DNA of 64,000 bases, taken from Siphonodentalium dalli (taxonomy: Eukaryota > Mollusca > Scaphopoda > Gadilida > Siphonodentaliidae). The position numbers and the translations under genes are program-made. The stretch lies in the NCBI GenBank assembly GCA_032622095.1, contig CP136065.1:52635949-52699948 (forward strand), given 5' to 3'. How positions within the stretch are numbered: the first letter of the stretch is position 1; each line of letters starts with the position of its first letter. The notes under the pieces were generated by a model. It searched no databases. It was not told the origin of the DNA and saw only the letters and a list, made by a program, of their open reading frames with translations. This document shows positions 21,168 to 33,169 of this stretch, one piece after another.

Positions 21168-21690
21168 CACTCTTAGAACAAATGTGTATAAATACTACAC
21201 AATATGTGTTACATTTGATCTTAAACAAAATTGTGTAGAAATGCAACATGACATAAATGTGTCGGTGGAATTTTCTCAAAATTGAATATGAGTGAATATG
21301 TGAGTATATTATATTTAATAGATGAGATATTTTCTATTTGAGACATAAACCTCGTAAAAGCTGCCATAATAAAACATTGGCAGCTGCTTTAAAACTTTGT
21401 GCTACACAATTATGTGTTGTTCAGTTTTTACACAAACATAGTGTATAACAAAGTTTAAAGCTGCTGCCAATTGTTTGTTATGTGGTAGCCTTTACGAGTT
21501 TTGTGTCTCCAATAGAACACATTTCATCTAATAACTATGATACACTCACATATTCAATCATATTCAACGTTGATGATATTCCACCGACATATTTAATAAT
21601 TATATGTCATGTGTCATTTCTACACAATTTTGTTTAAGATCAAATGTAACACATTTTGTGTAGTATTTATACACATTTGTTCTAAGAGTG
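21168..21690. mobile_element. Large foldback element, arms of about 245 bp
   Basis: The left arm opens CACTCTTAGAACAAATGTGT and the right arm closes ACACATTTGTTCTAAGAGTG. Both arms can be followed inward through ACACAA...TGTGTTACATTTGATC, AAACAAAATTGTGTAGAAAT, the CTCATATTC/GAATATGAG blocks and GCTGCC...GGCAGC to the centre. Almost the whole 523 bp pairs with itself. A single-arm relative lies at 58569-58852. No coding sequence and no clear target duplication. Confidence 0.85.
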
Positions 21691-21779
21691 TGGGCATTGA
21701 GCCATCCGAATTTAAAACTACATGTAGAGTTAACGTGTATGCTCATATGGATGTTATTGAACTGGAGTCCATCGACTCA

Positions 21780-22030
21780 GATCAAGCTTGAAAATCGGGA
21801 CAAATTGGTCCCGATATATGTGTCCATGTCGGGGTTCGTACTCACGATATGTGTCCATGTCGGGGTTCGTACTCACGACATCTTGATATAGCTCGGCCAG
21901 ACTGCGGCGATGGTATCCACATCCGAATCACATCGGCTACGGGGACATCATAAACAGGAAGACTTTACGCTGCGATATGAGCTGGGTATCAGCCAGAACA
22001 TGGATTCGAAGTGTGACACAGCTAGAGCGG
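21780..22030 (-). mobile_element. SINE-like repeat, minus copy with internal 36-bp duplication
   Basis: Read on the minus strand it has TTCGAATCCATGTTC, then GATGTCCCCGTAGCCGATGT (A-box-like), GTCTGGCCGAGC, and a B-box region ACGAACCCCGACATGGAC that is present twice because of a direct duplication at about 21807-21880. It closes with ATCGGGACC. This is the same family as 2040-2431. Confidence 0.6.
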
Positions 22031-22041
22031 ATCTACTATTG

Positions 22042-22660
22042 GCTGCGGACCACGTACCATGGCATAGCGATGGCATTGTATGTGTGAGTTTGGAGTTTGG
22101 TGACAATTGGTCGTCATAATTACAATGCAATAGCTAGCCATGTCCAAGCTGCATATTCGTACAATTAGTATAACAAGCTCTACCAGCGTCGCGGTCGATA
22201 TCTCAGGGATTTATCTACCTGAATGTCTTGTTGCTGTTGATCTTAACTCAACACGCTAACGTGGCAAAATATAAAGCGCAATTGGGGAACTGTCTTACTA
22301 CGCATGAAATTACTGTAAGTAGATAAACATGGATTGAGATCATATCAATAAAACGTACTACGTGCATGATATGTGAGTGAATTAGGGATTGCCACGGTCA
22401 AACATAATTCTGGACGATCGATCGTGCAACGATATATATCGTAGAGAATACAATGTAGCAAAACGTAATGAGTAGAGATCAACCTTGGTGAAACGCAATG
22501 GGTTAATTGGTCCAGTCGACTCATTGTGCGGAAACTCAGCGGGCAACATGGCTAGCTATGGCATAGTAATTATGCCGAACAATTGTCACCAAACTCCACC
22601 ATAATAAATTGTCACATGCACATACTCACCGCTATTGTGGTACGCGTGTCCGCTGCCATG
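22042..22660. mobile_element. Foldback element, arms of about 100 bp
   Basis: GGAGTTTGGTGACAATTG...GCTAGCCATGT (22090-22141) is inverted at 22548-22612 as ACATGGCTAGC...CAATTGTCACCAAACTCC. Pairing extends outward through GCGGACCACGTACCATGG and its counterpart near 22640-22662. The 400-bp centre has no gene. Confidence 0.65.
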
Positions 22661-22699
22661 GTTAGATAACGGCGCCTCATTCAGACCCAAATAATGGTG

Positions 22700-23325
22700 C
22701 CACAATCAGGGCTGGTAACCTGCGTCATAATTTGCTCGAAAAAAGGCAATTTCAACATTCGTTATTTTCTATATTTTCAAAGATATCAGCAAACTATTAG
22801 ACTAATGAGCTACCACAACAACTCATCTTGGCTACTTAAAACAAACGGATGTCGAACAGATGTTATTTTAAGGAGATTTTGTGGCGCTCAAAATGTAAAA
22901 ACCTCGAAAATTGGTAACCCAGTCACTTGTTTGTTTTTTCTCAACAGTCCATGTTTATATCTGACTGGGAGACATACACCTCTTTGATGAGATATGGATG
23001 ACTGGTGATAAATTTTTTGGATTGAATGATGGTCAAAAATTCCAATACGTAATGCAAAACAACGAGCCTCATATATGCAACATAATCTGCAACATGGTCC
23101 GGACATTTTTCAAAGAAAGATCAAATTCTACTGATATATTTATGAAATAGTTACTGTGGTCTATAAATTATGTCGAATCATTGTTGATATTGTTATATAT
23201 GTTTGTTATTTTTACATTCTGTCTCGTGTGGACGTTTTATGTCATTAAACTATCTAACTATCAGTATATTGAGATAACAACTGCTATAGCTCATTCGCTA
23301 CACCCTGTTTGGTTGAGTTCTGTAA
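22700..23325. other. Non-coding stretch
   Basis: No supported feature; frames up to 97 codons here show no motif I recognise. Confidence 0.4.
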
Positions 23326-23327
23326 TC

Positions 23328-23435
23328 ATGTATGTATGTATGCATGCATATATGCATATATGTATGTATGTACGTACGTACGTACGTACGTACGCACGCA
23401 TGTATGTATGTTTGTTTGTTTGTATATATATATAA
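23328..23435. repeat. Purine-pyrimidine alternating microsatellite
   Basis: Runs of GTAT, GCAT, GTAC, GCAC and GTTT tetranucleotides follow each other and end in TATATATA. Confidence 0.95.
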
Positions 23436-23793
23436 GTGAATAACACGATAAATTATCATTTCAAATGTGAGACATTTTGCCGCCATTTTGAAGCAAATTA
23501 TAACGTATGTTCCCGGCCCTGATTACCATGCAGAGCAGCCATATGGCACTATCTCAGAAATTGTATGCTATAACCATGTGATTATTGGCGCTGGTGTATA
23601 GACTAAAAGTTGGCTATAACAACATTACATTTCTACGAGTGATGAATAAAAAGCAGAGCAATAACATAAGCAGATATATGTATATGTCTAGTAATATAAT
23701 AAGCAGATATATGTATATGTCTAGTAATATTTGTATTCATTTCTGCTTGAAATGTCAATATTATTCTGTCGTGCAGTTAGATCCTCGGGTTAC

Positions 23794-25198
23794 CACTTTT
23801 ATGGGAGGCCAAATTCACATTTAGTAACGAATTGCGCTTAACCGATATCAATTGCCCGTAAGCGCAATTCGTGGTTATGTGTAACAAAACACCCCTGGTG
23901 AATAAATAGGTTTATTCATCAATCAACCTTAACCCCTATTGACATTTCAGCTCTTGTTTTCATTTGTTTGGATGGGTAGGGAGCTCGCCTAACTTCTTTA
24001 TCAAAATGGCTGACTCGCGATAGCATTACCTTCTGTTTTAGTTGGGACGACTAGTGGTAGCATTATATTATCGTCTATATTAGTTGGAGTGACTCGCGAT
24101 AGCATTACATTCTGTAATATTTTCTTAATTTTTCGAGTATACAGGTACACCATACGAGGGAAGCAAGCCCTTAGTGACGCTGAATCACTCTCACCAAAAC
24201 AAATGCTGAAGGGTACACAGGGTTTGAAAATGTGCTGACGGGTACACATGGTTTGTGATCGGCACGAACACCATTACTTAAATTGTGTTTATGCAAGTCT
24301 GGCGCCCATTAGCAGTTTGTTTTCAGTACATTTTACTATTCATTGGAACGTAAACAATTATTCTCTAACAGAAATCATGGCAGACAAGAAAACTGAATGT
24401 CTTTTAGAACGACATTTCATACATTTTGAAAATCCTGTGTACCCTTCAGCACTTTGTTTGGTGAGAGTGGCCCCTTCAGCCTTAGTGACAACACATACGC
24501 GCTATTTGACCATTAAAATACTATTGATCTAATCAAGAGAGGCTGATTTAATAAAAATACTAGAGCTCGATGACTGAGACACCAAAGCTCCAGGAATGCA
24601 TGAAGCACCAATTTTTGGGACAGGGATGCTGATGATATGAAAATAGGATTTCCCCCATTATTCAATAAGTACACCACGTGAAGTAAGAAATCCCTCATGC
24701 TGTGACACCACAGTCATGCTATATGACCACAGTAATGGACCAAATCTGTGTAAAAAACTTTTAAATTTTTTTTATATAAAATTATACTAGAGTTCCGGGA
24801 AGGAGACATCAATTCTTTGGATATAGTGATGCTGATAATATGAAATTAGGGATTATCTTTGATTGTTGTACGCATACTCAGAGTTGATTGTTGAGTACCA
24901 GGCTAGTTGAAACAGCTTAAAATTAGTCCCATGCTCCTCTGTTATGTGATTGGTTATGCCAATAGTTTGTGGATAGGCTAGATAGTTATAATTACGCTTA
25001 AGCGCAATTCATTGCGTTTAAGTAAAATGCATTAGACTTAAGTGGAATTCATTACAATTAAGCATAAATGCCATATTTGTGCTTAAGCACAAAATGTGGT
25101 ATTTGCGCATAAACGCGATTCATTGTGGTTAAGCGCAATAAATTGCGTTTAAGCGCAATTCATTATTAAATGAGATTTTGGCCTCCCACACACTTTTA
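23794..25198. mobile_element. Non-autonomous TIR element, about 1.4 kb
   Basis: The left block CACTTTTATGGGAGGCCAAA followed by ATTTAGTAACGAATTGCGCTTA is inverted at the right as ...AAGCGCAATTCATTATTAAA and TTTTGGCCTCCCACACACTTTTAT. Near the right end (24992-25170) GCTTAAGCGCAATTCATTGC-like units of about 24 bp repeat many times. A second foldback is nested inside (24160-24495). There is no coding frame. Confidence 0.6.
24160..24495. mobile_element. Nested foldback, arms of about 65 bp
   Basis: TTAGTGACGCTGAATCACTC...GCTGAAGGGTACACAGGGTT on the left pairs with AATCCTGTGTACCCTTCAGC...CCTTCAGCCTTAGTGAC on the right. The centre is about 200 bp of non-coding sequence. Confidence 0.65.
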
Positions 25199-25199
25199 T

Positions 25200-25860
25200 A
25201 ATCTGGGCGCCATTGTAACTTCTTTAAGAGCCACAGTATCCGCTGACACTCCTAATCAATAGGTCCCTCGAGGACAACGAGATTTGGTTCACCGCGTGAA
25301 GTTATGCATCGTGCGTTGGAATGACTTACAATGGTAGGTATAATCTTTCTCCCACGCACTTTTCCTTTTATATATACATGACTACTAGTAAGCCTGTACC
25401 AAATTTAAGGCGTCTCGCGGAACAGCGCTGGCTCGGCCACAGTGAAAGTATGGCGCGCATCTTCCAGAAACAGCATGTGGGCTCACCGAAATATACTGCG
25501 ATTCGTACTATACACACCCAGCCAACAACGTCTATTATCATTATCAGAATACGTATCGCATGTGTATACGCCGGGCGCGCGATAATAAGCCTCGTGAGAT
25601 ATTATACCATGCATATTTAGCGGACAAAATATGTCTTAATATCATTTTAACGAAGTCGAGTGTTTACTATTCTGAAATTAATCCTGACTACTGTAAACTT
25701 GGCATCTTGGCAATTCCTTGCATCTGTGAATGGTTTATACTCTCATTTGTTATATTTAAGAACGACTGGTATAGCAGGGCCCACGAGACAGGGCATTTGG
25801 TGGTGTCTCACCCCGAATTTGGCAAACATTTTCAACAGTTGGATTGGACAGTTTATGGCT
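25200..25860. other. Non-coding stretch
   Basis: No supported gene. The end (about 25806-25845) has a fragment of the CAACAGTTGGA-type repeat found at 19785-20888. Confidence 0.35.
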
Positions 25861-25868
25861 AACACAAC

Positions 25869-26277
25869 CAGGCCTGAGTTTAGTGTACATGTCATTTGCA
25901 GAATGAGGTCCCCAGAGGGTGAATTTAGTGAAGCTATATCCCCGCACAGCCTGCTAGCATAACTATATTCACACTTTGTGGACCTCATTCTGCTTAGGCA
26001 TCATCTTCTCTGGAAAGTTTCTTTATCAAATTTCTATAGAAAATTCTTCACATAGATTATATTTATTTTTAGTTTAGTTTCTCTATATCGCCAAAATTGG
26101 CAGACCATTTGGGAACTTCAATCTGAGTCTATGTCTCGCATAGCAGATGAGGCCATCCAGAATGAGGTCACCAGTAGGTGAATTTGGTGATGCTAGCCCG
26201 CTATGCGGGATAGCGTTACTAAATTCCCGTCTGGGGACCTCATTCTGCAAATGACAGGCACATTAAACTCAGACTTG
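25869..26277. mobile_element. Foldback MITE with 8-bp TSD (copy 2)
   Basis: The element opens CAGGCCTGAGTTTAGTGT and closes ACATTAAACTCAGACTTG. AACACAAC is duplicated exactly at 25861-25868 and 26278-26285. Each end contains the inner palindrome GCAGAATGAGGTCC...GGACCTCATTCTGC. CA...TG ends plus an 8-bp duplication fit hAT-type transposition (known pattern). Confidence 0.85.
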
Positions 26278-26529
26278 AACACAACCTTAGTTGAATATTC
26301 CATGGAATTTAAATTGAAATTGTTCTGATAGTGTGATGACCAGTATATTTAAAGTGATTTTTTTTCGATCAAAATTTGAATAATTTCCTACTTAAGCTGA
26401 ATTATGGTGAGATTGTTAGAAATCAGTTGGAATTTTCAAACTTACTGTAAATGAGGTGTTGTGTTGGACATGTACAACAGTTGTAACAGCCTATTCTCCC
26501 GAAAACCAGCACATTTACTTATAAAATAT

Positions 26530-26650
26530 AACTTGTTTTAGGTAATCTGATTAGAATCGCCTCATTTGTAGTCGATAATGTACTGAACATTTCAGTCACA
26601 TTATCGACTCATAACGAGGGGATTCTGAGCAGATTATGTGCGGACAATGA
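26530..26650. repeat. Short palindromic repeat
   Basis: GAATCGCCTCATTTGTAGTC...TAATGTACTGAAC pairs with TTCAGTCACATTATCGACTC and CGAGGGGATTCTGAG. Confidence 0.5.
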
Positions 26651-27076
26651 CACAAATAAGCCAACTCAAGACTTTTCAGGTGTATGCTCTTTAACAGATG
26701 GTTTCACTGTGGCCCGAAAACTAAATAACGGATAAGAGTCCATTATCTGCTTATTTCAGAATCAAATAATCACATTATGCTATTTCACATTATAGGTCGA
26801 TTATGTGCGTATTTCCGCGATGATATGTTGGTTGGAAAGTTTGAGGTCCGAGTTGGAACATTCCGTGAAATTCTCGTTGGAGGACATCTCAATATGCCAT
26901 TCCGATCGATACATGGCCATTTCGATAAGAAATGAGAATTTGTTTACGTGCACTGAATTATTTAGCACATATGACGCATTCATACTGAGTCCGTGCCTCC
27001 ATAACCATCACAGATACCATTTCAGAGGAAGTTCGTTGTGCTGTTCCAATATAATGTCAGATCAGATCTGTCTTAA

Positions 27077-29160
27077 CCCTTTATCCAACAGAACGGCCCT
27101 GTGCCAATGCATTCTCTTATATATGCGAGTCGACCATAGGTCGCCTCGCATATATAAGAGAATGCATTGGCTTAACACATATTAAAAATGATAAAATTGT
27201 CAAAGAATGTAGAAAAATGTTATAAAAATCAGGGGGGGGGGGGGGTCTGCAAAAAAAATTCCGTATATAGGGTCGGGGTGGGTGGGTGGTCCAGAGGCGG
27301 AAAAAATGGTGCTTGTAATTTGTTTCCAAAATGGTTTTTTTTTTCAAACAATTTACAAGTACTGACCATGTAATGTTGTTTGTAAGCATGTTAGTACCAT
27401 GCTTGTTGGTATAGGGCTATATAGGCAGTTAAAGTGACTCTTTAGCCTCAGATTTAGCAACATTCTGGATTTCACAGTATCCCGGACCACTTCACAGTGG
27501 ACCACCGTATTAACGTTCAGGAAACTTATGATCAACGGAAGAAATATTTAGTAACAAAATTAATATATTACCCAGTTGTATTATCTGAATAAAAGTAATA
27601 AAACAAAAAAACTCTTATCACAAATTGGATACTACATGGTGAATACTCAATGGTGACTACTAGTAGATATCATTAACCTGATTGTTGCATAACATGAAAT
27701 TGAAAAGGGTATCTCATAAATTTCTAATGTCTGAAATACTGTCTTGTTCTGGCATGTAATCAAATTAATTTCTTCTGGTTATTTCTCATCTTGAATGATT
27801 GCTAGTAATGTTAATTTGCAACAATTATCCAAATAAAACTGAATTGTTATGATGAATGACATTACTGTTTACTGCTCAGACAATCCCAAATGAAGGTGAC
27901 GCTATTCTCATTGAATTTCCGAACTTCATCTGGGAGCTTTACTGCTCAACAAGACGAAAATACTAATTGTATACTGTTATCACTTACAAATAGATGAACT
28001 GAAATAATGTGATGCATTCAGATGCATTGAGAAATGACATTCAATTCTTCATTCTGGTCTATCACCATACCAAACCACATCAAAATTTGACAACCGACAC
28101 TTAACTTATATTGCAAAATCTTTGTATGGACTGAATTTCATAAAGTCGAACAGGGCCCATAACTCTGGTAGGCATTGGTGGTCACAACCCGCGATATTAT
28201 GCATATTCGTCCCCAATTTCAGGTCCGTCCGCCGTCACCATGCCATAGGGCATCAAATATGACAACTGACTCTTGAGTTAAAATTCAAAATGTTTGTACG
28301 GACAGACGGCTCGAGACGTCAACTATATACCCGCCGACTAATATCGGGCAGTATAATAACCATATATCTATGTGTATACCTAACCAAAAAACAATTCCCC
28401 TCCCCACCCCATCCCGTTGGATAAGACTAAAGAGTTCTGTGATCATGCACATATAATTGTGGAACCCCTGACCTGTTTACCACTATTTACACTGACCAGC
28501 GTTCTCTGTCAGACACAACACACTCGATATATTAAGGCTATAATGGTGTCTAGGGCAATTTGTGACATAATTATAGTGTACCTATATACACAATGCTTAA
28601 TTAATATTGGTGTTAGATACTGAAAACACCAGGAAACACATGGAAATACAGTATATTTTTCGTTTTTCTGATCTGTGTTTACCAATTAGTAAGGCAGTTA
28701 ACACAGTTATTGAAGAACGGCTAAAAAACACCTCTGAAATTTTGATAAAAACATGAGAAACGGGGGGTGGGTCCCCAAAATTTTGCAAAAATGGGGTGGT
28801 GGGTCCCTCGAGGTCGGAAAAAAAACTTTTTGGGCCCTATATGTGCAATTTTTTTCCAGACCCCCCCCCCCCCCCTTGTAAAAATTGTTAAAAAATGTAA
28901 GAAAAAATTCTAAAATTGTTAAAGAATGTAAGATTTTTTTAGGCCAATGCATTCTCTTATATATGCGAGGCGACCTATGGTCGACTCGCATATATAAGAG
29001 AATGCATTGGCACAGGGCATAACTGTAACCATCACAATGTGGTCAATGAACCGGTTCCAATGATATCCACATTTGTATGGTGTTATTGAGACAGACCGAA
29101 GATATTTTAGGCTGTTGAAGCTTTATTTGGGCGTTTTTGGCCGGTTTGTTGGGTAAAGAG
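27077..29160. mobile_element. TTAA-flanked hairpin MITE A, carrying a further insertion
   Basis: TTAA at 27073-27076 and 29161-29164 brackets CCCTTTATCCAACAG...TGTTGGGTAAAGAG. Two 69-bp hairpins (27103-27171 and 28943-29011), each a near-perfect palindrome of GCCAATGCATTCTCTTATAT type, lie toward the two ends. Subtracting the internal 1.65-kb element leaves about 435 bp that match element B at 29340-29731. A TTAA target fits piggyBac- or Kolobok-type transposition (known); I cannot decide which. Confidence 0.85.
27230..28878. mobile_element. CAGGG-ended element, 7-bp TSD, inside MITE A
   Basis: The left end CAGGGGGGGGGGGGGGTCTG with AAAAAAATTCCGTATATAGG is inverted at the right as CCTATATGTGCAATTTTTTTC then CAGACCCCCC...CTTG. 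TAAAAAT flanks both sides (27223-27229, 28879-28885). GTGGGTGGG/CCCACCACCCC blocks lie just inside the ends. No transposase in the 1.65 kb. Relatives at 50231-50746 and 55231-56309. Confidence 0.72.
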
Positions 29161-29339
29161 TTAATATTCGAACCCATGTTCAGACTGATACGCTTCCCAA
29201 CTCTCGATGAAAGGGATTCCTTTTATATAGTGCTTCCCCGTAGCCGATGTGGTTAGTTCATCGTAGTCTGGGCTAAGCGAGGTTGACACCGGTTCGAACC
29301 CCGACATGGGCGAAAATCGGGACCGATTTTCAAGCTTAA

Positions 29340-29731
29340 CCCTTTACCCAACAGAACGGCCCTGTGCCAATGCATTCTCTTATATATGCGAGTCGACCAT
29401 AGGTCACCTCGCATATATAAGAGAATACATTGGCTTAACACATATTAAAAATGATAAAATTGTCAAAGAATGTAAGAAAAAATGGTAAAAAGTGGTAAAA
29501 AGTTTTTTTTTAGGCCAATGCATTCTCTTATATATGCGAGGCGACCTATGGTCGACTGGCATATATAAGAGAATGCATTGGCACAGGGCATAACTGTAAC
29601 CATCACAATGTGGTCAATGAACCGGTTCCAATGATATCCATATTTCTATGGTGTTATTGAGACAGACCGAAGATATTTTAGGCTGTTGAAGCTTTATTTG
29701 GGCGTTTTTGGCCGTTTTGTTGGGTAAAGGG
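29340..29731. mobile_element. TTAA-flanked hairpin MITE B
   Basis: TTAA at 29336-29339 and 29732-29735; the inverted ends are CCCTTTACCCAACAGAACGG and TTTTGTTGGGTAAAGGG. Hairpins at 29366-29434 and 29513-29582 are separated by an A/T-rich spacer. The right part includes AACCATCACAATGTGGTCAA and CAGACCGAAGATATTTTAGG, shared with element A and with 43953-44196. Confidence 0.9.
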
Positions 29732-29829
29732 TTAATCTGAGTTGATGGACATCTGAAAATGAAAAAAAAAAAAAATTCACGCTCACTGAATTAAGCACAT
29801 ATGAATATATATAATCTAGACAAACTAAA

Positions 29830-32800
29830 AATGATATGACTTTTGATATCGTTTCTATTTTCTTTGCTCTATATGGACAACATTTTGCCAAAAGCAACAT
29901 CTTGAGAGGATTTCCGCGCAAAATATTCATCAATATATGAACCACAATCTCAGTTAAAGCCAGGGTGAGTCATTGGGTTGATTTTTGTGAGTACTCACCA
30001 GGTGGTCAATTTCAGCGAAATTCGAACAAATCTCCGAAACCGATGAGCAACTTACGATCCAATGGACTGGCTCCCGACAACATTGAAAGACGAAAATACG
30101 GACGGATGGTGGCGTGTCCAATGGCATTCCCCGTTCAGGTACCCCCCCCCCCACTTGACCATTATCAACATTAGGGGTGTTACAAGGGGCGCAGATGGAT
30201 ATTTCAATGTAGGCACCCCACAAACGGAGACCCACTAACCACCTCCCTGTAAGTTGTTATGATACACCAGCATATCACCGACAAATATTGTTAATGAGCA
30301 CATGCAGATTGGTCTGTATAGACGCCAAGATTTTTGTGTACCTTGCTAGTGACTCTTGAATAATTGTACGAAAATTTTGGCTCGGCACATTGGTGCATGT
30401 TTATCGACACCGTGGACGACTGCATATACATATGCGTATAGGAATGTGTTTTCCAATTTGCAAGACATGATACATTTGTATGGTGTTGTGGGAGTGCACG
30501 TATGTCGATTAAATATAGATATGGACACTTAACACCCCCGTGTAAATGGTATCGCCAAACCGGAAGGTATCGCCAAACCAGACTGAATGGGAAAGTCATT
30601 TTCACGCATATGATATGGGAATATGTTTGTTTCTCATCGTAAAACAGACAACGAACAACGTATGTGTACGTCCACACGAAGCAGGAGTATTTACCCACCC
30701 GATGTCACCAGTTCTCCCATATCAAACCATTTTTTTCAATAGTGTTTTTGCTTTTGCTCATTCAAATTTTCGAGAAAATCCATCCACTATTATAGTTCAC
30801 GGCCTTCCACGCTGCCAAAATAATGTCGGTTTATAGCTGAATCTGTCAATGAAGGTTAGATTGAACAGAATTTAAAAAATCAGTGTCATTCTCAATATGC
30901 GCGCGATATGGAGGGACCGCTGTCGGTCTAGATGTCACTAAAAGCGGATCTTCTGTGCAGTAAATATGAGTTTTCGCGTGTTTTTATGTCTATCTGAGAC
31001 CGATCAATTGGACTGCGAATGTCATCTTAAATATGAATCCATAACATGTTCGAAATATTGTGTAGATATCTATATATGAATGGATTTTATTTGAAATTAA
31101 TTGAACATCCATCTCAGCAATCAAATTTGCGTTTCAAAAAGGTGAATGAATGATAACGTGATGCCTAGATCACAGGCACGTGAATGCTGTCGTTGGTATG
31201 TATGCAGCTAACCGGATATTCGTTTAGAACTAACACACGGTTTGTATATAGACCCCACATGCAGGACGAAACAATACGAAGTATCAACGATTTGTTATAA
31301 TCATGTTATTTGTACATACTTTATGACTCGTTCCAACTCGAGTAGACCGTTACACGGCAATGAAACCGAATCATCTTATCGAATATACAGATATCGTATA
31401 GCTACAAATTATACAATGTCTGGCTTTTTCAAGAGTCATCAGATAATATTGTGACGTTTCTATTTTAACCCCAAAACGTCCATACACGACCACAATGTAT
31501 TGTATGTGGCACACGTGTGTGCCTTCTCATCTGGATGTCGATGGGCCTGTCACCTGTTTATTGTCTCTATGGAACACATGTGGTCATCATGGGCTTACCG
31601 AGCTACAACACCACGTATAAACAAAATCAGACTCAGAATTTATTCTCCAATCGCCGGACGTGTTCGGTATGACACAGTATAAATATTAATACACAATACA
31701 TACATGTGTATACATATATAATCGTGGCACAGAAATCGTGTACATGTGGGGTGGTGTGTGTTGTGAGTTGGGTTTGTTGTAGTGGGGTATAGGGTGTGTG
31801 CATGTGGCTTTTCCCTCGTGTATTTCGCTGTATGGACGCGCGTGTATACATGTTGGTCGGGGCGTCAGACTGGGCTATTGGTTCGTAAATTGTTTCACAT
31901 TTTTATAGTATTTAGTGTGTAAATTGTTTTCAGACAAACACCCGCATATTTAATTAATTTAAATAATTTCCGTCAAATTTGTGAACTGAAATGGTCACAG
32001 ATTAAAACATCTAAACTTAGGGGTTGTCATATCCAAGAGTTGGAAGAACCCGTTGTAAATTCGAACCTAACAGGGGGTGCAAATAGAAGTTCACGAAAGG
32101 GGGTGCATTAAGAAACTCTAGCCACGTCCCTGCTAACTCATGATTTACAATGATTTAATGTTTCCATTCGTTGTACAGTTCAGGGCCTATAATATCGAAT
32201 AACACAGACTAGCCTATACTATTAATATGACATTAGAACATACAACACAAACAAACATAAAAAAACACATTTCGCCCTTGCACATGCACCCCCACCCTAA
32301 AGATGGTCCATTTGCCGGCCTGTCCGTATGATAATGGGGATATTTTCAAGCAGAAACCGTCAAAATGCGAAGTATACCATCCGCATCTTTTACATCCCAA
32401 ATCCGGTTTGACGACATCTCATCGCAGGATCGATCTGCGGCTTTCACACCCGAAATTATGGTGGGTACCCACACTTGGTCGCAGATAGTATTTTTGCGAA
32501 CTGCTCTGAAGGCTAGACAATTTTATGGTTAATTAAAATATATTTTTCTATTGATACACGCATTATCCGCCGTCAATGGTTGATAATTATGTTTCAAACT
32601 GTCTACCTAACGTCAAAAAGTGTCTACTATTTATGATAAAATCGTAAAAATAAGCCGGAATTTCCATTAAATTTATCGGGGTGAGAGCAAGCTATGGTCG
32701 GTATCCCATTGAGGGAACATTCCTCTTTACGAAATTATGTTTTTAATAGTGTATATCAACATTCAACTGGGAGATATATAGATTCATCTGAGGGAAGATA

Positions 32801-33110
32801 TGTTCATTTATCAAAACCGCATGCTCTGGTTCGGCGATACCTTTCGGTTTGGCGATACCACATACACGGGGGTGCTCAAGCTTTTGAAACACACAGAGCC
32901 TCAAATACTGGCGTATGCACGCACACCACATAAGTGATCGCGGAAAGCATGCGATAAACCCTCTCTGAGGATAGACAGACATTGTTTGATATTTTTTCGC
33001 CAACGTATACGATGCGACGGAATCAGTTCGCCATTAAATGTATACGAACAGTAGTTAATTGCACCAATATAGTTTTCCACAGAGGCCACACACAGCGGTA
33101 GTACTGCCCA
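29830..33110. other. Non-coding stretch with small repeat fragments
   Basis: No supported gene. Fragments seen: an end of the AGGGACGTGGC family near 30180-30245 and again near 31990-32130 (TAGCCACGTCCCTG). There is also a pair of inverted segments, TATCGCCAAACCGGAAGGTA near 30550 against TACCTTTCGGTTTGGCGATA near 32840, about 65 bp long. Confidence 0.4.
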
Positions 33111-33169
33111 CCGGTAACAAGTAAACCAATGTCAGAAATGGTAACGCGCAAAGATCATATATATATACC

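Larger units (their letters stand above)
26881..29815 (+). repeat. SINE-like host repeat split by two TTAA elements
   Basis: The sequence GGACATCTCAATATGCCATT...CCTCCATAACCATCACAGAT...GATCTGTC-TTAA stops at 27076 and resumes at 29161 with TTAA-TATTCGAACCCATGTT...GGTTCGAACCCCGACATGGG...TTTTCAAGC-TTAA (29339). It resumes again at 29732 with TTAA-TCTGAGTTGATGGACATC...CACTGAATTAAGCACATATG. Joined in that order, the pieces follow the uninterrupted copies at 2040-2431 and 6677-7072. The A-box-like TAGCCGATGTGGTTAG is at 29241-29256 and the B box at 29291-29303. Confidence 0.8.

Noticed and set aside
22694-22987. 97-codon frame
   Set aside because: No domain, start context or repeat relation; length is within chance for this composition.
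24992-25170. Repeated TTAAGC-type units as telomere-like sequence
   Set aside because: The unit is about 24 bp and palindromic, unlike TTAGGG-type telomere repeats, and it lies within a TIR element.
29241-29303. tRNA gene candidate with A and B boxes
   Set aside because: No cloverleaf can be drawn and the same unit recurs as part of a longer repeat, so it is a SINE-like head.
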